Positions 20,101-63,800 are shown, counted from the stretch's first letter. The stretch is 64,000 bases of DNA from Gonocerus acuteangulatus (GCA_946811695.1 OX328132.1:123344406-123408405), one strand, 5' to 3'. Translations and numbers: made by a program. Notes: a model not told the origin generated them from the sequence alone.

Positions 20101-20295
20101 TATCATTTGTGTTCTTAGCATACGCTGCCCAGTCAGCCCTTTTGAAGTTCCATCGAGGTGCACGCTTAAACTTGTGCTGTCTTTTTTCCATGCGGATCTT
20201 GATAAGGAGGGCTCTATGGCCGCATCCCCCAGCACCATCGAGAAGCTTCACCGTTGTAACACCTGAGATATGAGGGTGAGTCATAACCAAATCCG
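17172..20295 (-). pseudogene. 5'-truncated, frameshifted I-clade LINE (endonuclease end, RT, RNase H)
   Basis: Read on the minus strand it gives the end of an endonuclease domain and linker (20290-19784), a reverse transcriptase with fingers PILKKGRPANLADSYRPIS and the VLVDLKAAYDTVW motif A (19735-18989), the YADD catalytic motif C (18922-18554), then a C-terminal RNase H (18487-17229; YTEGSS, YDGEIAAVL, WVPSHVNVPGNEMADCLA). RNase H after RT is typical of the I group. There are at least four frame breaks, and the first RNase H acidic residue (normally D in TDGS) is E. The copy is flanked by a 14-base target duplication CTCCCTGTAAATAT (17158-17171 and 20296-20309) and ends in a short AAGTAAGTA tail. 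It is a dead, 5'-truncated insertion inside a HINE-like element. Confidence 0.9.
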
Positions 20296-20313
20296 CTCCC
20301 TGTAAATATGTAC

Positions 20314-20560
20314 ATATATCGATGGCCTAGAATGAAAACCTTGTATCTAAAAAAAAACTTTATAAACTATTATACGTTATTAGATGGATAAGATTCTATT
20401 TGACAATCCTTGAGTGTCAAAGAAACTCTATCTTACTCGTCCTGGAATATATCGACGAAGAAGCAAACCTTGCGGGCTTCTCAGTAACCATAATATCCAT
20501 CTAATTAGGTAAAAAAGTTAATTGATTTTATTTTTGAGATACGAGGTTTTCATTCTAGGC

Positions 20561-20572
<12 letters not shown>
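20314..20572. mobile_element. Small MITE-like element with about 40-bp terminal inverted repeats
   Basis: ATATATCGATGGCCTAGAATG at 20314 and onward is matched inverted at 20531-20572 (CATTCTAGGCCATCGATATA). A second inner pair, ATTAGATGGATA/ATCCATCTAAT, extends the hairpin. It lies at the edge of a TA tract, consistent with TA-targeting insertion. No coding capacity. The superfamily is not determined. Confidence 0.7.
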
Positions 20573-20889
<317 letters not shown>

Positions 20890-21280
20890 GTTCGCGGCAT
20901 ACGTCAGCGAATAATGGTCCGATTTTGATGAAATTTGGTACAAAATCTTTCGTCTAATTTGAAAGGTCAAGTTCGTTAACCAACAGAATCCGCCCACCGG
21001 AACATGGTTTTTGGAGCGAATGTCGCGAGAAAAAAATCGTTCCGCTTTCTTCATATGCTTGCAAGTACTCGTTTTATAGGCTTCTGGGCTTCTGACAATT
21101 TTCAACTGACTAGCGGTGGCCTTTCTTGGGTTGGCCGACCCATCCAGGTAAGATCATAAATCAAGACCTTTTAAGAAAAGTGGAACCAAAACAATAACTG
21201 CTTCTATTTTAATCTTTCCAAATGAGACTAGGGATAAGAACGGAACCGCGCTAAGATGATGCAGTTCCTGCGAGTCGGAT

Positions 21281-22184
21281 TTTTTTTGTCTCTGTTTACC
21301 TTCGTTTTTAATTGTTTTGTTTTTTTTCTCGGTTTGCCTTAGTTGTTAATTGCTTGCTGTTATTTTGAATGCATTTTTTTACAATAAAACATGACAAGTA
21401 ATTGAGAAGCGTGTTTGTATTTTGAATTGACATTGAGAGTCTTGCTTTAGATTGAGGAATTTCCGCTTCTAGCCTGTGGGTGTTAACAATTTTCATGAAA
21501 TATAGAAAAAAAAAATGTTTAGTTCTATTTTAAGCTTTCCAAATGACACTATGGATGAGAACAGATACCTCTTAAGATGACGCAGTTCCTGTGAGTCGGA
21601 CATTCACTGTGTAGGTTCAGACATCTGCCCGGGTCGAGGTACTAGGCAGGCTTCAGGTAGGCTTTTATTGCACTTTGTAAATCAAGTTGCATCCTAGGAG
21701 AGCTGACAGATATTTTACCTGTAGGAAGTCACGCAGCCAAATACTACAGTAGAAATATAATTATATTTTGTGGTTGTATGTGGCGTAGTTTATTAAAAAA
21801 TAACACTACTAATTGCATTTAACATGAGTAGTTTAGTATTTTTAATTGCATTCAACACTAAAGTGGATTATGTTAGTAAAGCAAGTTAAGTAAATTAGAA
21901 ACATATTCGTAATAGAGTCTTCATAGAGCGAAACTTGGGACTGTGGAAAGAGTAATTTCCGCTTAGAATAGTTTCTTGTGCCTTGCCGACAATCTTGCTT
22001 TTCTTTGGAATATGTGTTTACATTAAGAATGATCTAAACAAAGTAATAACTGTTTCTATTTTAAGTATAGAAAATGTCACTAGGGATATGAATGGAACCG
22101 TGCTAAGATGATGCAGTTCCTGCGAGTCAGACTTTTTCATCCTGCATCGATTCCCGAAGTTTTGCCGTTTATTTTGGATCCATC

Positions 22185-22252
<68 letters not shown>

Positions 22253-24743
22253 TTTAACTGGGGTCAATTTCGGTGTCTACAAGGTAGATTGATAAACATT
22301 TGAAGAAATTTTTCAAAAATTCCATCATGAGTGCAATCTCAATAGCTACTTTCCTTTGGAGTAGAGTGCTAAAAAGTAGTGAAATGATAGAAAAGCTCTT
22401 TTGAGCTTTTCTCGGAAATAATTGATTTCTGTTTGCAATAGATAATGATTCTATATTTTTCTTCTACATCTGATAAAACTCCTTTAATCTTGTTGTCCTC
22501 ATTCCAAATACCAAAGTGGTGTCCTCCAATCCCCCTCATCACAATAATCCCAAGGAGGAATGCTAATGGGCTTTCCTTAGGAGGACTTGAGCATGAATTC
22601 CTATTCATATAAAAGAATATCATTTTACTAATTACAGAAGCACAACACGTTTCCCAGGATATTCTCTTGTAAGCTCCTTTGCTGGGTGATTTAATCTGTT
22701 CTTACTTCACGGCATATGTACAGTTTTTAAACCACTAATTGTACCCTGTATTCACAGGTGGGTATGGATTTGATAAACTAACATCTAATCCTTGTCCTAC
22801 TGGCTTAGTGAAAAAAACACTCTTTACTTCTAACCACAACAGCCAAATAGGACAACTTAAACGGATCAATTTAATTAGGAATAAATCATGAGAAATAAAA
22901 ATATAGTTTTAACAGTTTTATTTTAAACATTTAAAGATATAAAAAATGAGTTGCTTAAGTTATGAAAAACTCTTTTTAGAAAATTATAAATGTGCACAAT
23001 TCATTTATTATACCCAATTAAAATGGGTTAATATTACATACCAAAAATGTAATGAATATTTGAATTTATATTTATATATGTGATAGATGGCCCACTACAA
23101 TAGTCCATAAAATAATTCTTCTTTAATTTTTTGTTGCTTTAAGAATTGCATGAAAGAATAGCACAAGAACTATGAGGTGAGAAGGAGAAATAGAATAACG
23201 TGACAAATGAAAATAGAAGTTATTTAATCATATAATGGTTTAAAAGTAATACAAATCAATCAGGAATAGAAACAAATGAAAACTACTAAGTTTTGCCCAC
23301 AAAGTATTCCCAAAATAACATTAAGCAAGTTCTGTAGAAATCAATAAATGCTAACGAGTTAAAAGCAATTTTGAGATATTGAAAATATAAATGAGAATTA
23401 AACTGATTAATTTTGAACATTAAAAATAGTTCCTTGACAGAGACAACAATTCAAATTAAATGAAAAACTGAAGAATAGAATACTTTATGAGATGGTCTAA
23501 AATAATTTTAGAGTAAAATATTATTCATCACAGAAATATCAAGACATGACAAAAAAAATACAAAAATTTACACATGGAAAATAATCTGTCATAGCATTAC
23601 ATTAGAACTAATATAAATAAAAAAAAACATACTATCATAATTAAATTTACATCATGTTCCTTTTATTGATTGTTTTAAAAAATGTTTTATTTCGTTTCCT
23701 CATGTTAAAATGAATGACATTCATAAATTTCTAAAAAACAAAAAAAAAAAGTATATATACCTATAATTAAGAGTTGTACTTCATTTTCAGTTATACTGAA
23801 ACGAAAAATTTATAAAGCAGGACTGAAGTGATATTATGAGTACTATAATGTATAAAATATTCTCAATACTAGAAGAAAACCCAGAAATTATGGCATACAA
23901 GAATATTTGAATTCAGTAGAGGGTCATTTAAATTCAAGGCCAAGTAGGGGAATAGTAAACATATTTATGATGTAAGTAAATATGTAGTGACAAAGTGAAA
24001 TATTACAACCATAAAAAAATATTAAAATGAAGGGGAGTATTTCACCATTTAACATATTTACCACATATATATGAAAATATATTCCCAATATTTCACAATT
24101 TTGGATTATAATTATTTTTAAAATGTCAGACAAAACTTCAAGATCTTTAATTTAATAAAATGATATGTTCTGAAAAAGAACATTTTAAACTTTCTTTGCA
24201 GAGCTATAAATTATTGCTTAACCCTGTTGAGAATAACAATTTGAGAACTGCTTATCACAACACAACCCTTACTTTTATTTTCCTGATTCACAACTTCCTT
24301 GCTGCCTTTAATCATGCTGGTAGTTCTGCAATAGTTAATTATTTTAGATACAAATGATTAAGTATGCCTAGGTATATGTACATAAACTTCATTCATTGTT
24401 GAACAATGCAGTTAAAATGGTAATAATGAATCTTTATTTATTTTTTTAAGAGCCACTTTATTTAAAGTAAATGGAAATAAAAAATGAATTGTAACTCGAC
24501 GAGGAAAGTAAGAATGACATACTCCTTCAAGCAGTACAAATAATTATTTCCAAGCCCTGTATTTAACAGTAAAAAATGTATGCCATTATTTCTCAAATGT
24601 TTTCACATTTGACAAGAAAAATAATTGAATTGGAATAGAAATTAAATTGAATCAAGATGAAACAGCTTTGAAATTATCAAAATAAATACACATTTAAATC
24701 AATTAATAAAGAGGTTGCTTTAAATGATAAGATGTAGCTGTCT
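21281..24743. other. Intergenic DNA 3' of TER94, with repeat scraps
   Basis: Two short HINE-like termini are visible (about 21520-21600 and 22040-22130, each ending GCAGTTCCTG..GAGTC), plus a (TA)n run at 22191-22248. Beyond that the sequence is AT-rich with no recognisable gene. The part next to 24743 should include the TER94 3' untranslated region. Confidence 0.5.
24433..24442 (-). other. Candidate TER94 polyadenylation signal
   Basis: Two overlapping AATAAA hexamers on the minus strand, about 300 bases after the TER94 stop. Other AATAAA matches occur nearby in this AT-rich DNA, so the choice is only suggestive. Confidence 0.3.
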
Positions 24744-55174
<30,431 letters not shown>

Positions 55175-55420
55175 TTTTAAATTAAAAGTTGAATTACAGC
55201 TTTTAGTAAGTAAATCTCAAGAGAACGGTCAATGGTCCTTAAGTAGTTTCTGCGCTTTGAGAACTCCTGGTCCAAGCCGAAATCAAGAACAAGGCACACT
55301 GTATTGAAAAGGAGTTACAGTTTACACCGCTGCAAAGTAGCGAGGCGGACACCAGCGAGCAACCAACAACCTTTATACTATATATTGTACTTATATTATT
55401 AATTGTATTTAATTAAATAA
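55175..55420 (-). promoter_or_regulatory. Probable TER94 5' untranslated region and promoter
   Basis: This is the stretch directly upstream of the TER94 start. It is somewhat richer in GC than the surrounding DNA (for instance around 55310-55365, GCGAGGCGGACACCAGCG). No clear TATA box at a fixed distance was seen. The transcription start is not determined. Confidence 0.4.
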
Positions 55421-56304
55421 CTTGGACGAGAGAATAACAAAACATATTTTATTGCTTAATCTAGCTCTTTTGTTTTTAATATTTCTAATGATTCCCCCTC
55501 AAAAAATTATAATCGTCGTAATAGAATCAAAATCGAATATCTCCAACTTATTGAAATTAATTTCACATTTCAAACATTTTTGGAAACTAAAATGGGTAAA
55601 ACTGAAGGAGAGTGTCCTCAGCACCGATTTTCTTCAAAGTTTGCACTATAACGTATTTTGATGCACTAAACACGAATCCGTTGAAAAAAAAGTTGCTCGC
55701 AACTAGGAAAGAAGTTATTTTAAAAAAAAAGTTCACTGTTATGAAGGTTAGGGAAGACTGCCTTGGACGACTTTTAGGCATAGAATTCTTTTCATTTCTG
55801 CGAGTTGGATTGACTAGGGGTTTTGATGTTTTCTTGAGCGAGCGGAGCGTAGCGGAGCGAGCGGAAACGCATAGCACGTATGCCCAAAAGCGACAGTTTA
55901 CGACCAAGTCAGCTACCACAGGTGAGTCTAAATTTCAATTACACTTCGTCATTAAGGTCAAGTAAGTACAGGTATTTTCCCAAAATCGAGGGTTTGGCAG
56001 CACTGTACGACGCAGAGTAGTAAGTGTCCCTGTCTGCCAAGGAGGGGATTGTGATTTAAATCCAACTGGATTTCACTTTTTTTTTTGAGAAATCAATTAA
56101 TTGCATTAATATTTTCTATTGAAGTTGTCGAATGATTTCACTGCTTCAAAGATCTGATATTCTACAAATAAATCTTATAACTAACTACCGTAATCTGGGG
56201 TGAGTTCGGACAATAGTGCATGGCGCAGGAAATCACGTGGCCTTGAGCAAGTTTTTTCATTAGGAACATAATTGGCTTGACAAATACGATAGATATTCCA
56301 TTTT
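55421..56304. other. Intergenic DNA upstream of TER94
   Basis: Contains the arm related to the 52885-53074 palindrome (about 55806-55895). The mutually antisense 110- and 117-codon frames over it are not supported as genes. Nothing else is recognised. Confidence 0.5.
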
Positions 56305-56439
56305 AGCGCGGTTCCTCCCTCCCTTCATAGGGTTATACCCCGCTTATAAGGTTGATCTCATGAAACAATCCGGAAGTGCCGACTAGAATATTTTGCGTGT
56401 CAAAACCCCTAGAGACCGAAAATGACGGTGGCTCAAATT

Positions 56440-56475
<36 letters not shown>

Positions 56476-56479
<4 letters not shown>

Positions 56480-56642
56480 AGGGGCAGAGAGACAAGAGCA
56501 ATGTAAACAAACAAGCTGAGCCTATAAAAGGACTCAGCAGGATTAAATACAGTCAGTTGTTATCTAGCTTTCGAAGTGTTATTACAGTCCTTACTCTTAC
56601 TATCCTTTTTAAAAACATAGTACGTGTCGGGCTCATCATAAG
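56476..56642 (+). repeat. Gypsy 5' LTR
   Basis: Begins TGTTAGGGGCAGAGAGACAA and contains a TATA box in CCTATAAAAGG. It ends ...CATCATAAG just before the primer binding site. No canonical CA end is visible. Confidence 0.9.
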
Positions 56643-56660
56643 TGGTGCCGAAACCCGGGA
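56643..56660 (+). other. Gypsy primer binding site
   Basis: TGGTGCCGAAACCCGGGA directly follows the LTR. From memory, it is complementary to the 3' end of animal tRNA-Phe (CCCGGGTTTCGGCACCA), so tRNA-Phe is the likely primer. Confidence 0.75.
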
Positions 56661-56724
56661 CCGTGCTAACGGGACGGGAACGCGTTAACGCGAGAAGAAC
56701 GTGCTAACGTGACGCGGGCAGTTT

Positions 56725-57897
56725 ATGCCAGGACGAAAGGAGCGTGAAACAGTGCAAGACAGACTTTTTTCTAAAAGAATGGCCACAGGTACGGATGCGG
56801 CCACAACTCTAGAGTGGCTGAAATTTCGCGCGGCGACAGCACAGGATATGCGCACAGCAATTGGCCAAATCGAGAGGTTCTCTGGAGACGTAGGAGAACT
56901 TGGCCACTTCCTTAAAGACGGCGACCGCCTAGCGGAACTGATCGTGAAGAGAGAAGAAGCGGGATGGATTGATGAAGGTGATGCAAAGGTCTTGCAAGCG
57001 GCGCTGGTAGGTCGAGTGCGTCGACAAATACTGAACCAAGTGCAGAGCGATACGAGCACAAAGTGGGAAGATCTTAAGACGCGACTGAAGAAGGCCTATG
57101 GAGGAGGCAGATGGGCCCCTGAAGAAGACCTGATCAGGATGCTCAGAGAAACAAAGAGCCCCCGACAGTCGGAGGGAAGTTTCGCTGCTAGATTAATTGC
57201 TTGGTATAACAAGATTACCGACAAACTGAGCGAAAGGAAAGAAGAACCAGAAATGAATGCGATGTTATTGGTACTGGAAAGGGTGCTTAAAGTACATCTG
57301 AGCCGAGAAACGGGGCGAGCCACGGAAACTGGCAAGGATTTTCTAAGTATGGCGCAACAAATGGTGGAGGAAGGAGAAAAGGAGGCCGAAATTCATACAG
57401 CCATCCCGGAAAGGGGAACATGGATGGATGACAGAAGAAGGCAACGGAGGGAGCCGAGCAGGAGGTCAGGAGGCAACAGCCCACGCCAAGGATGGGACCA
57501 GAGGCCCGACCGATCGAACAGAACCAGGGATACATACAGGAGAGAACCTCGTGAACGAAAAGAGCAGAAGCAGGAGAGGAAATGTTTTGAGTGTGGACGG
57601 GTCGGACACTTAGCTTTCAGGTGCCCCAAGATTAAGTGTTTCGAATGCAATGATGTGGGTCACGTGGCGAGACATTGTCCCTATGTACGAAAACCGGCGA
57701 AGGACATGGGAGAGCCTATGGAGGTGAACTTCCATAGGGTAAAGAAAAACAGAGCTGAGACAAGGGAGGACAGCCCAGTGACCGAGTCAGACGGTAGCAG
57801 CGAGTCGGAGCAAGAAGAGCCTCGTCGATCACCGAGACTGATGACCTCTTACGCAGCCGTTCTGCGGAACGCCCGGGTCAGCAGGAGAAATATTTGA
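56725..57897 (+). CDS. Gypsy Gag polyprotein
   Basis: Structural protein of the retrotransposon particle, 390 residues. The capsid-like first half is helical and charged. A basic, Arg-rich stretch (about residues 230-290) is followed by two zinc knuckles, CFECGRVGHLAFRC and CFECNDVGHVARHC (about 291-330), that bind the element RNA. The C-terminus is acidic. The first in-frame ATG is used as the start; it lies 64 bases past the primer site. The frame ends with TGA at 57895-57897, and pol follows in the same frame without any further stop. There are no breaks. Length and motif order fit Gypsy Gag. Confidence 0.92.
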   Translation: MPGRKERETVQDRLFSKRMATGTDAATTLEWLKFRAATAQDMRTAIGQIERFSGDVGELGHFLKDGDRLAELIVKREEAGWIDEGDAKVLQAALVGRVRRQILNQVQSDTSTKWEDLKTRLKKAYGGGRWAPEEDLIRMLRETKSPRQSEGSFAARLIAWYNKITDKLSERKEEPEMNAMLLVLERVLKVHLSRETGRATETGKDFLSMAQQMVEEGEKEAEIHTAIPERGTWMDDRRRQRREPSRRSGGNSPRQGWDQRPDRSNRTRDTYRREPRERKEQKQERKCFECGRVGHLAFRCPKIKCFECNDVGHVARHCPYVRKPAKDMGEPMEVNFHRVKKNRAETREDSPVTESDGSSESEQEEPRRSPRLMTSYAAVLRNARVSRRNI

Positions 57898-60800
57898 GGA
57901 AGGTGCGACCAGAGAGGTAACCCCATGAAAACGAACACAGGAGGAGAAGGTGGGTTGCCGATAATCGAGGGAGCGGGAATAAAATGGCTAATAGATACGG
58001 GGAGTACGTGCACCCTCGTCAGCAAGAAAGCGTGGACCAAGCAGACGGAGGGCTGGATGAACCAAGAAATCCGTAAGTGCCAGTGTGAATTACTAACTCT
58101 CGGTGGTCTGTGTAAAGTGTCCGGAGAAATTCAGATCCCCACTAGTGTGTGGGGGAGCACAGGGGAAGCAGTGACAGCCCACGTCGTCCCAGGACTACCA
58201 GGGGAGTATGATGGCATCCTAGGTTGCGACGCCCTGGCCTTACTGAGTGGGAAAATAAAGGCGGGCAAGCGGAGATGGAGAGTAAAGATAGGAGGCACAG
58301 CGTACAGCGTCACCGATGGACTCAGAGGCCGGAAAGGAAGAGTCGGGGCCATAAAACGGCAGACACCGACGCTCCAGGACTTAGCTGAGGAATTTCACGA
58401 CGTCTACCACAAAGAAGGCCAACCACTTAGTGCGACGGGGAGAACCAGACACGAGATACGCGTAAAAGACGATAGGGCCATTTACGTTAAGGAGAGACGT
58501 TATCCTCAGACGCTTCGGGACGCAATTGAAGAGGAAATCCAAACGCTCCTGAAGCAAGGTATCATAGTACCCAGCGTGTCCAGGTACAATAGCCCGCTCT
58601 GGGCCGTTTCAAAAGCAGGATCTCCAGGCAAGTACAGAGTCGTGGTGGACTACAGAAAGTTGAACAGCGTCACCCTGGATGAAAAATATCCCCTGCCCCG
58701 GTTGGAAGACATCAGTGATCGAGTGAGCGGAGCCCGCATTTTTAGCACCCTGGACTTAAAAGCGGGTTACCATCAAATTCGTATGCATCCCAGGGATGAG
58801 GAGAAAACAGCGTTTTCCTTTGAGCGAGGGCGGTACCAATTTACGAGGATGCCGTTTGGTCTGAAGAACGCTCCCACCACGTTTCAGCGCCTGATGGACG
58901 AGTTTCTCACCGGCCTAGGAACGGACTTTGTGCAAGGATATATGGATGACCTGCTCGTCTTTAGTCGATCAACGGAGGAACACCAGGTGCATCTGCGACG
59001 AGTCTACGAGCGCCTTCGAGAGTTCGGACTAAAACTATCCCAGGAAAAAACGCGCATCGGGCTACCCAGCGTAGTCTTTCTTGGCCACGTGTTTTCGCAA
59101 GAGGGAATCCAACCAGACCCCGGGAAAGTGGAGGCGTTGGCCGAGATCAAAATCCCAACAGACATAAAAGGGATCCGCAGGCTTCTTGGCGCCCTGAACT
59201 ATTACCGGAGATTTGTACCGGACATGGCAGACAAACTCGCGGAGGTCAATGACCTCTTGAAGAAAGGGCGAAAATTCAAGTTGACTCCCCAGATGATGTT
59301 ACAAGTGGAACAGTGCATTGAGATGCTGAAAAAGGAGCCAATTTTAGCCTTCCCCGACTTCAGCAAGACGTTTATTCTGACCACGGACGCCAGTGACTAC
59401 GCGATCGGAGCAGTCCTCGCACAGCAATGGCCGGCGGGAGAGAGGCCAGTCGCGTATGCGAGCAGACGTCTCACAGCGGCGGAAGAAAGGTACAGCGCCA
59501 TAGAGAGAGAGTTGTTGGGAATCGTGTGGGCCGTCGAACACTTCAGGCCGTACCTCTATGGACGGAAGTTCACGGTGAAGACGGATCACAAGCCACTTCA
59601 ATGGGTCGCGACGTTAAAAGAGACATCAGCGAGGGTACTGAGGTGGAAGGAACGTCTCGCCCAGTATGACATGCACGTGGTCTACACCCCTGGCAAGGAG
59701 AACGTAGTAGCCGACTGGTTATCCCGCCTACATCGCGTCAACGTCGCAACCACGGTTGAAGAGGAACACAGGCAGTCGCTCCGGCAGTTCTTTCAGGACT
59801 GGAATCCGGAAGGAGATAACGCGGAGCCCAGTGACAGTGACAGAACCGAGTCTGCGGGTGACCGGGAACGGACCATGGAAGAAACGGACGATATTCTGGT
59901 TGCGAAAAAGAGGTACATTATTTGGAAGTCAGCGACCGAGGGGTCACCTCAAATTACATATGGCCGTCGAACGCGGAATAGTCTCCGGTGTACAGTGAGA
60001 GCACCAGTGGGCGCCACGGATGAGGTTATCTGCAGGTTGCTGGAAGACGCGTCCATCCCCAGAACTACTACATACATATACGTGGGGAACACGGCGATTT
60101 GGGAACGAATCGCTCGCCTCTGGGAACAGGAGCGTGTAGGCGTTGACAGAACCTTCGTTAGGTGCACCCGATTGGGCGAAGTCGTTACAGACCCGCAAGT
60201 CCAGCTAGACGTCATCATGGCACAACACCAGGGTAAAACCAACCATAGAGGAGTAAACGAGACGCTGTCAAGCCTGAAGAGGAAGTACCACTGGAAAGGG
60301 ATGGAGCGCATGGTCCGCCAAGTCATAGGAGAATGCGAGGTGTGTAATCGAGCGAAGTATGAAAGGCGACCGCCACAAGCCCACCAGGAGGAAACGCCTA
60401 CCCCCAAGAGTCCTCTTCTGGTACTCCAGGCCGATATATTCACATGGCACTCCCAGCTATGGCTCACGATTGTAGACGTGTTTAGCAAGTTGGTCATGGC
60501 CGTTCCCATCACCTCTAAAAGCGCCCGAGAAACGGTCAAAGGTCTGCGTAAATGGGCGCGGGTATATGGAACGCCAGATTTTCTAGTGACGGACGGAGGA
60601 AGGGAGTTCTCTAACGCAGAAGTGAAGGACCTCCTGAAGCGGTGGGGGACTCAACTCCATGTTACTACAGCAGGTCATCCACAAAGTCACGGAGTCATTG
60701 AGAGAGTACACAATTCTTTGAGCGAACACTTAAGAATCACCCACGCTGAATGCGGATCGACCGGGGTAGACGCGATGGACATAGCGGTGACGGCGCATAA

Positions 60801-61299
60801 CCATTCGGTACACACCTCCACGGGATTCACGCCGTTTGAAGTGTTATTCGGAACCCTGCGGATAGGCAGAGACGTCGTTGATTCGGCGGGGGCCCCAGGA
60901 GTCGTCACGGCGATATTTCACCTACAGGCCAATCAGCGGAAAGTTACACGTGAAGCGCGAGGGCGCCTGCAACGCGAAAAGCGAATCAGAGTGGGGAAAC
61001 ACAACCAGCAGGTTGCAGACTTGAAGCGACCTCTCCGGATTGGCGATACGGTCTTCCGCCGGATCCCATCCAACCGCGGGAAGCAAGACGTTTTGTATGA
61101 CGGACCTTATGTTGTCGTGGCGCTTCGTGAGCACAACATCGTTACCATCCGGTCCCAGGAAGACCCGCCCAGACAACGCAACGTTCACCTCGAGCAGTTG
61201 AAGATCAGGAACACAACTCAGATGCAGACAAGGGGAGACCAACAGCAGGACCCAGGTACTGATAGGTGTGAGCGTGGTCCCCAGTGCAGTGATGTGTAG
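57898..61299 (+). CDS. Gypsy Pol polyprotein (protease, RT, RNase H, integrase)
   Basis: Open in the Gag frame from the codon after TGA; the first ATG is at 57925, giving 1124 residues to TAG at 61299. From that ATG: protease LIDTGSTCTL near residue 21; RT with LDLKAGYHQI and YMDDLL near 339; RNase H TTDASDYAIGAVL near 488 and DHKP; integrase zinc finger H-H-C-C about 770-805, catalytic ADIF, VTDGGREF and IERVHNSL (D, D, E); C-terminal GPY motif (DGPYVVV). All catalytic residues seen are intact. Domain order RT-RNase H-integrase is that of Ty3/Gypsy. Expression probably needs stop-codon read-through or reinitiation, since Pol shares Gag's frame. No chromodomain or env is visible. Confidence 0.95.
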   Translation, partial: GRCDQRGNPMKTNTGGEGGLPIIEGAGIKWLIDTGSTCTLVSKKAWTKQTEGWMNQEIRKCQCELLTLGGLCKVSGEIQIPTSVWGSTGEAVTAHVVPGLPGEYDGILGCDALALLSGKIKAGKRRWRVKIGGTAYSVTDGLRGRKGRVGAIKRQTPTLQDLAEEFHDVYHKEGQPLSATGRTRHEIRVKDDRAIYVKERRYPQTLRDAIEEEIQTLLKQGIIVPSVSRYNSPLWAVSKAGSPGKYRVVVDYRKLNSVTLDEKYPLPRLEDISDRVSGARIFSTLDLKAGYHQIRMHPRDEEKTAFSFERGRYQFTRMPFGLKNAPTTFQRLMDEFLTGLGTDFVQGYMDDLLVFSRSTEEHQVHLRRVYERLREFGLKLSQEKTRIGLPSVVFLGHVFSQEGIQPDPGKVEALAEIKIPTDIKGIRRLLGALNYYRRFVPDMADKLAEVNDLLKKGRKFKLTPQMMLQVEQCIEMLKKEPILAFPDFSKTFILTTDASDYAIGAVLAQQWPAGERPVAYASRRLTAAEERYSAIERELLGIVWAVEHFRPYLYGRKFTVKTDHKPLQWVATLKETSARVLRWKERLAQYDMHVVYTPGKENVVADWLSRLHRVNVATTVEEEHRQSLRQFFQDWNPEGDNAEPSDSDRTESAGDRERTMEETDDILVAKKRYIIWKSATEGSPQITYGRRTRNSLRCTVRAPVGATDEVICRLLEDASIPRTTTYIYVGNTAIWERIARLWEQERVGVDRTFVRCTRLGEVVTDPQVQLDVIMAQHQGKTNHRGVNETLSSLKRKYHWKGMERMVRQVIGECEVCNRAKYERRPPQAHQEETPTPKSPLLVLQADIFTWHSQLWLTIVDVFSKLVMAVPITSKSARETVKGLRKWARVYGTPDFLVTDGGREFSNAEVKDLLKRWGTQLHVTTAGHPQSHGVIERVHNSLSEHLRITHAECGSTGVDAMDIAVTAHNHSVHTSTGFTPFEVLFGTLRIGRDVVDSAGAPGVVTAIFHLQANQRKVTREARGRLQREKRIRVGKHNQQVADLKRPLRIGDTVFRRIPSNRGKQDVLYDGPYVVVALREHNIVTIRSQEDPPRQRNVHLEQLKIRNTTQMQTRGDQQQDPGTDRCERGPQCSDV

Positions 61300-61580
61300 T
61301 GTTCCCTTTGTATATAGTGTAATACTTATAAACAGTGTTGTTTTTTTTTTATTATTTTATTTTTATTATTACTTATTTAGTCTTATTACTTACTTGCTTT
61401 TACTTGGATATTTCCTTACTTTTCTTTTCTGTTTTGCTGTCTTACGTAGTCATTTTTCTATTCTTATCTTATCTTGTATATAAGCTTTGCTAAGTATCTA
61501 CTTGCTGTTGCAATTTTCTTTCATTATAATTAGTTTTTTTTTTCTTTTCTTTCTTTCATAAGTTTCCGCCGTGTGGCAGA

Positions 61581-61594
61581 AACTGAGGGGGGGT
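61581..61594 (+). other. Gypsy polypurine tract
   Basis: AACTGAGGGGGGGT runs directly up to the 3' LTR and serves as the plus-strand primer. Between pol and this tract (61300-61580) is a T-rich, non-coding stretch. Confidence 0.8.
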
Positions 61595-61761
61595 TGTTAG
61601 GGGCAGAGAGACAAGAGCAATGTAAACAAACAAGCTGAGCCTATAAAAGGACTCAGCAGGATTAAATACAGTCAGTTGTTATCTAGCTTTCGAAGTGTTA
61701 TTACAGTCCTTACTCTTACTATCCTTTTTAAAAACATAGTACGTGTCGGGCTCATCATAAG
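61595..61761 (+). repeat. Gypsy 3' LTR
   Basis: No differences from the 5' LTR were seen over its length. Followed by TTATATAC, the continuation of the host TA tract. Confidence 0.9.
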
Positions 61762-61767
61762 TTATAT

Positions 61768-61823
<56 letters not shown>

Positions 61824-61991
61824 CTGTTCGCTCATTTCTGGCTTCCCTAATGGTCCGATTTTGATGAAATTTGGTACAAAAATCCGTCGTCCAATTTGAA
61901 AGGACAAGTTCGTTAACCAGCAAAATCCGCCTACTGGAAGATGGCGTTTGGGGTGAAATTCGCGCAAAAAAATCGTAACGCTTACGTTTTT

Positions 61992-63800
<1,809 letters not shown>

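Larger units (their letters stand above)
56476..61762 (+). mobile_element. Intact Ty3/Gypsy LTR retrotransposon
   Basis: Two direct LTRs of about 167 bp (56476-56642 and 61595-61761) appear identical. Order: LTR, primer binding site, gag, pol (protease, RT, RNase H, integrase), polypurine tract, LTR. There is no env. Ends are blurred because it landed in (TA)n; TATA is a plausible target duplication. Gag and pol are open and GC-richer than the host DNA. Identical LTRs and open frames indicate a very recent, possibly active, insertion. Confidence 0.95.

Noticed and set aside
55587..55965. Mutually antisense 110- and 117-codon frames upstream of TER94
   Set aside because: They overlap a palindromic element arm and show no recognisable protein features.
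57096..61242. Numerous antisense frames of 60-196 codons in the Gypsy element
   Set aside because: Shadows of GC-rich gag and pol coding sequence.
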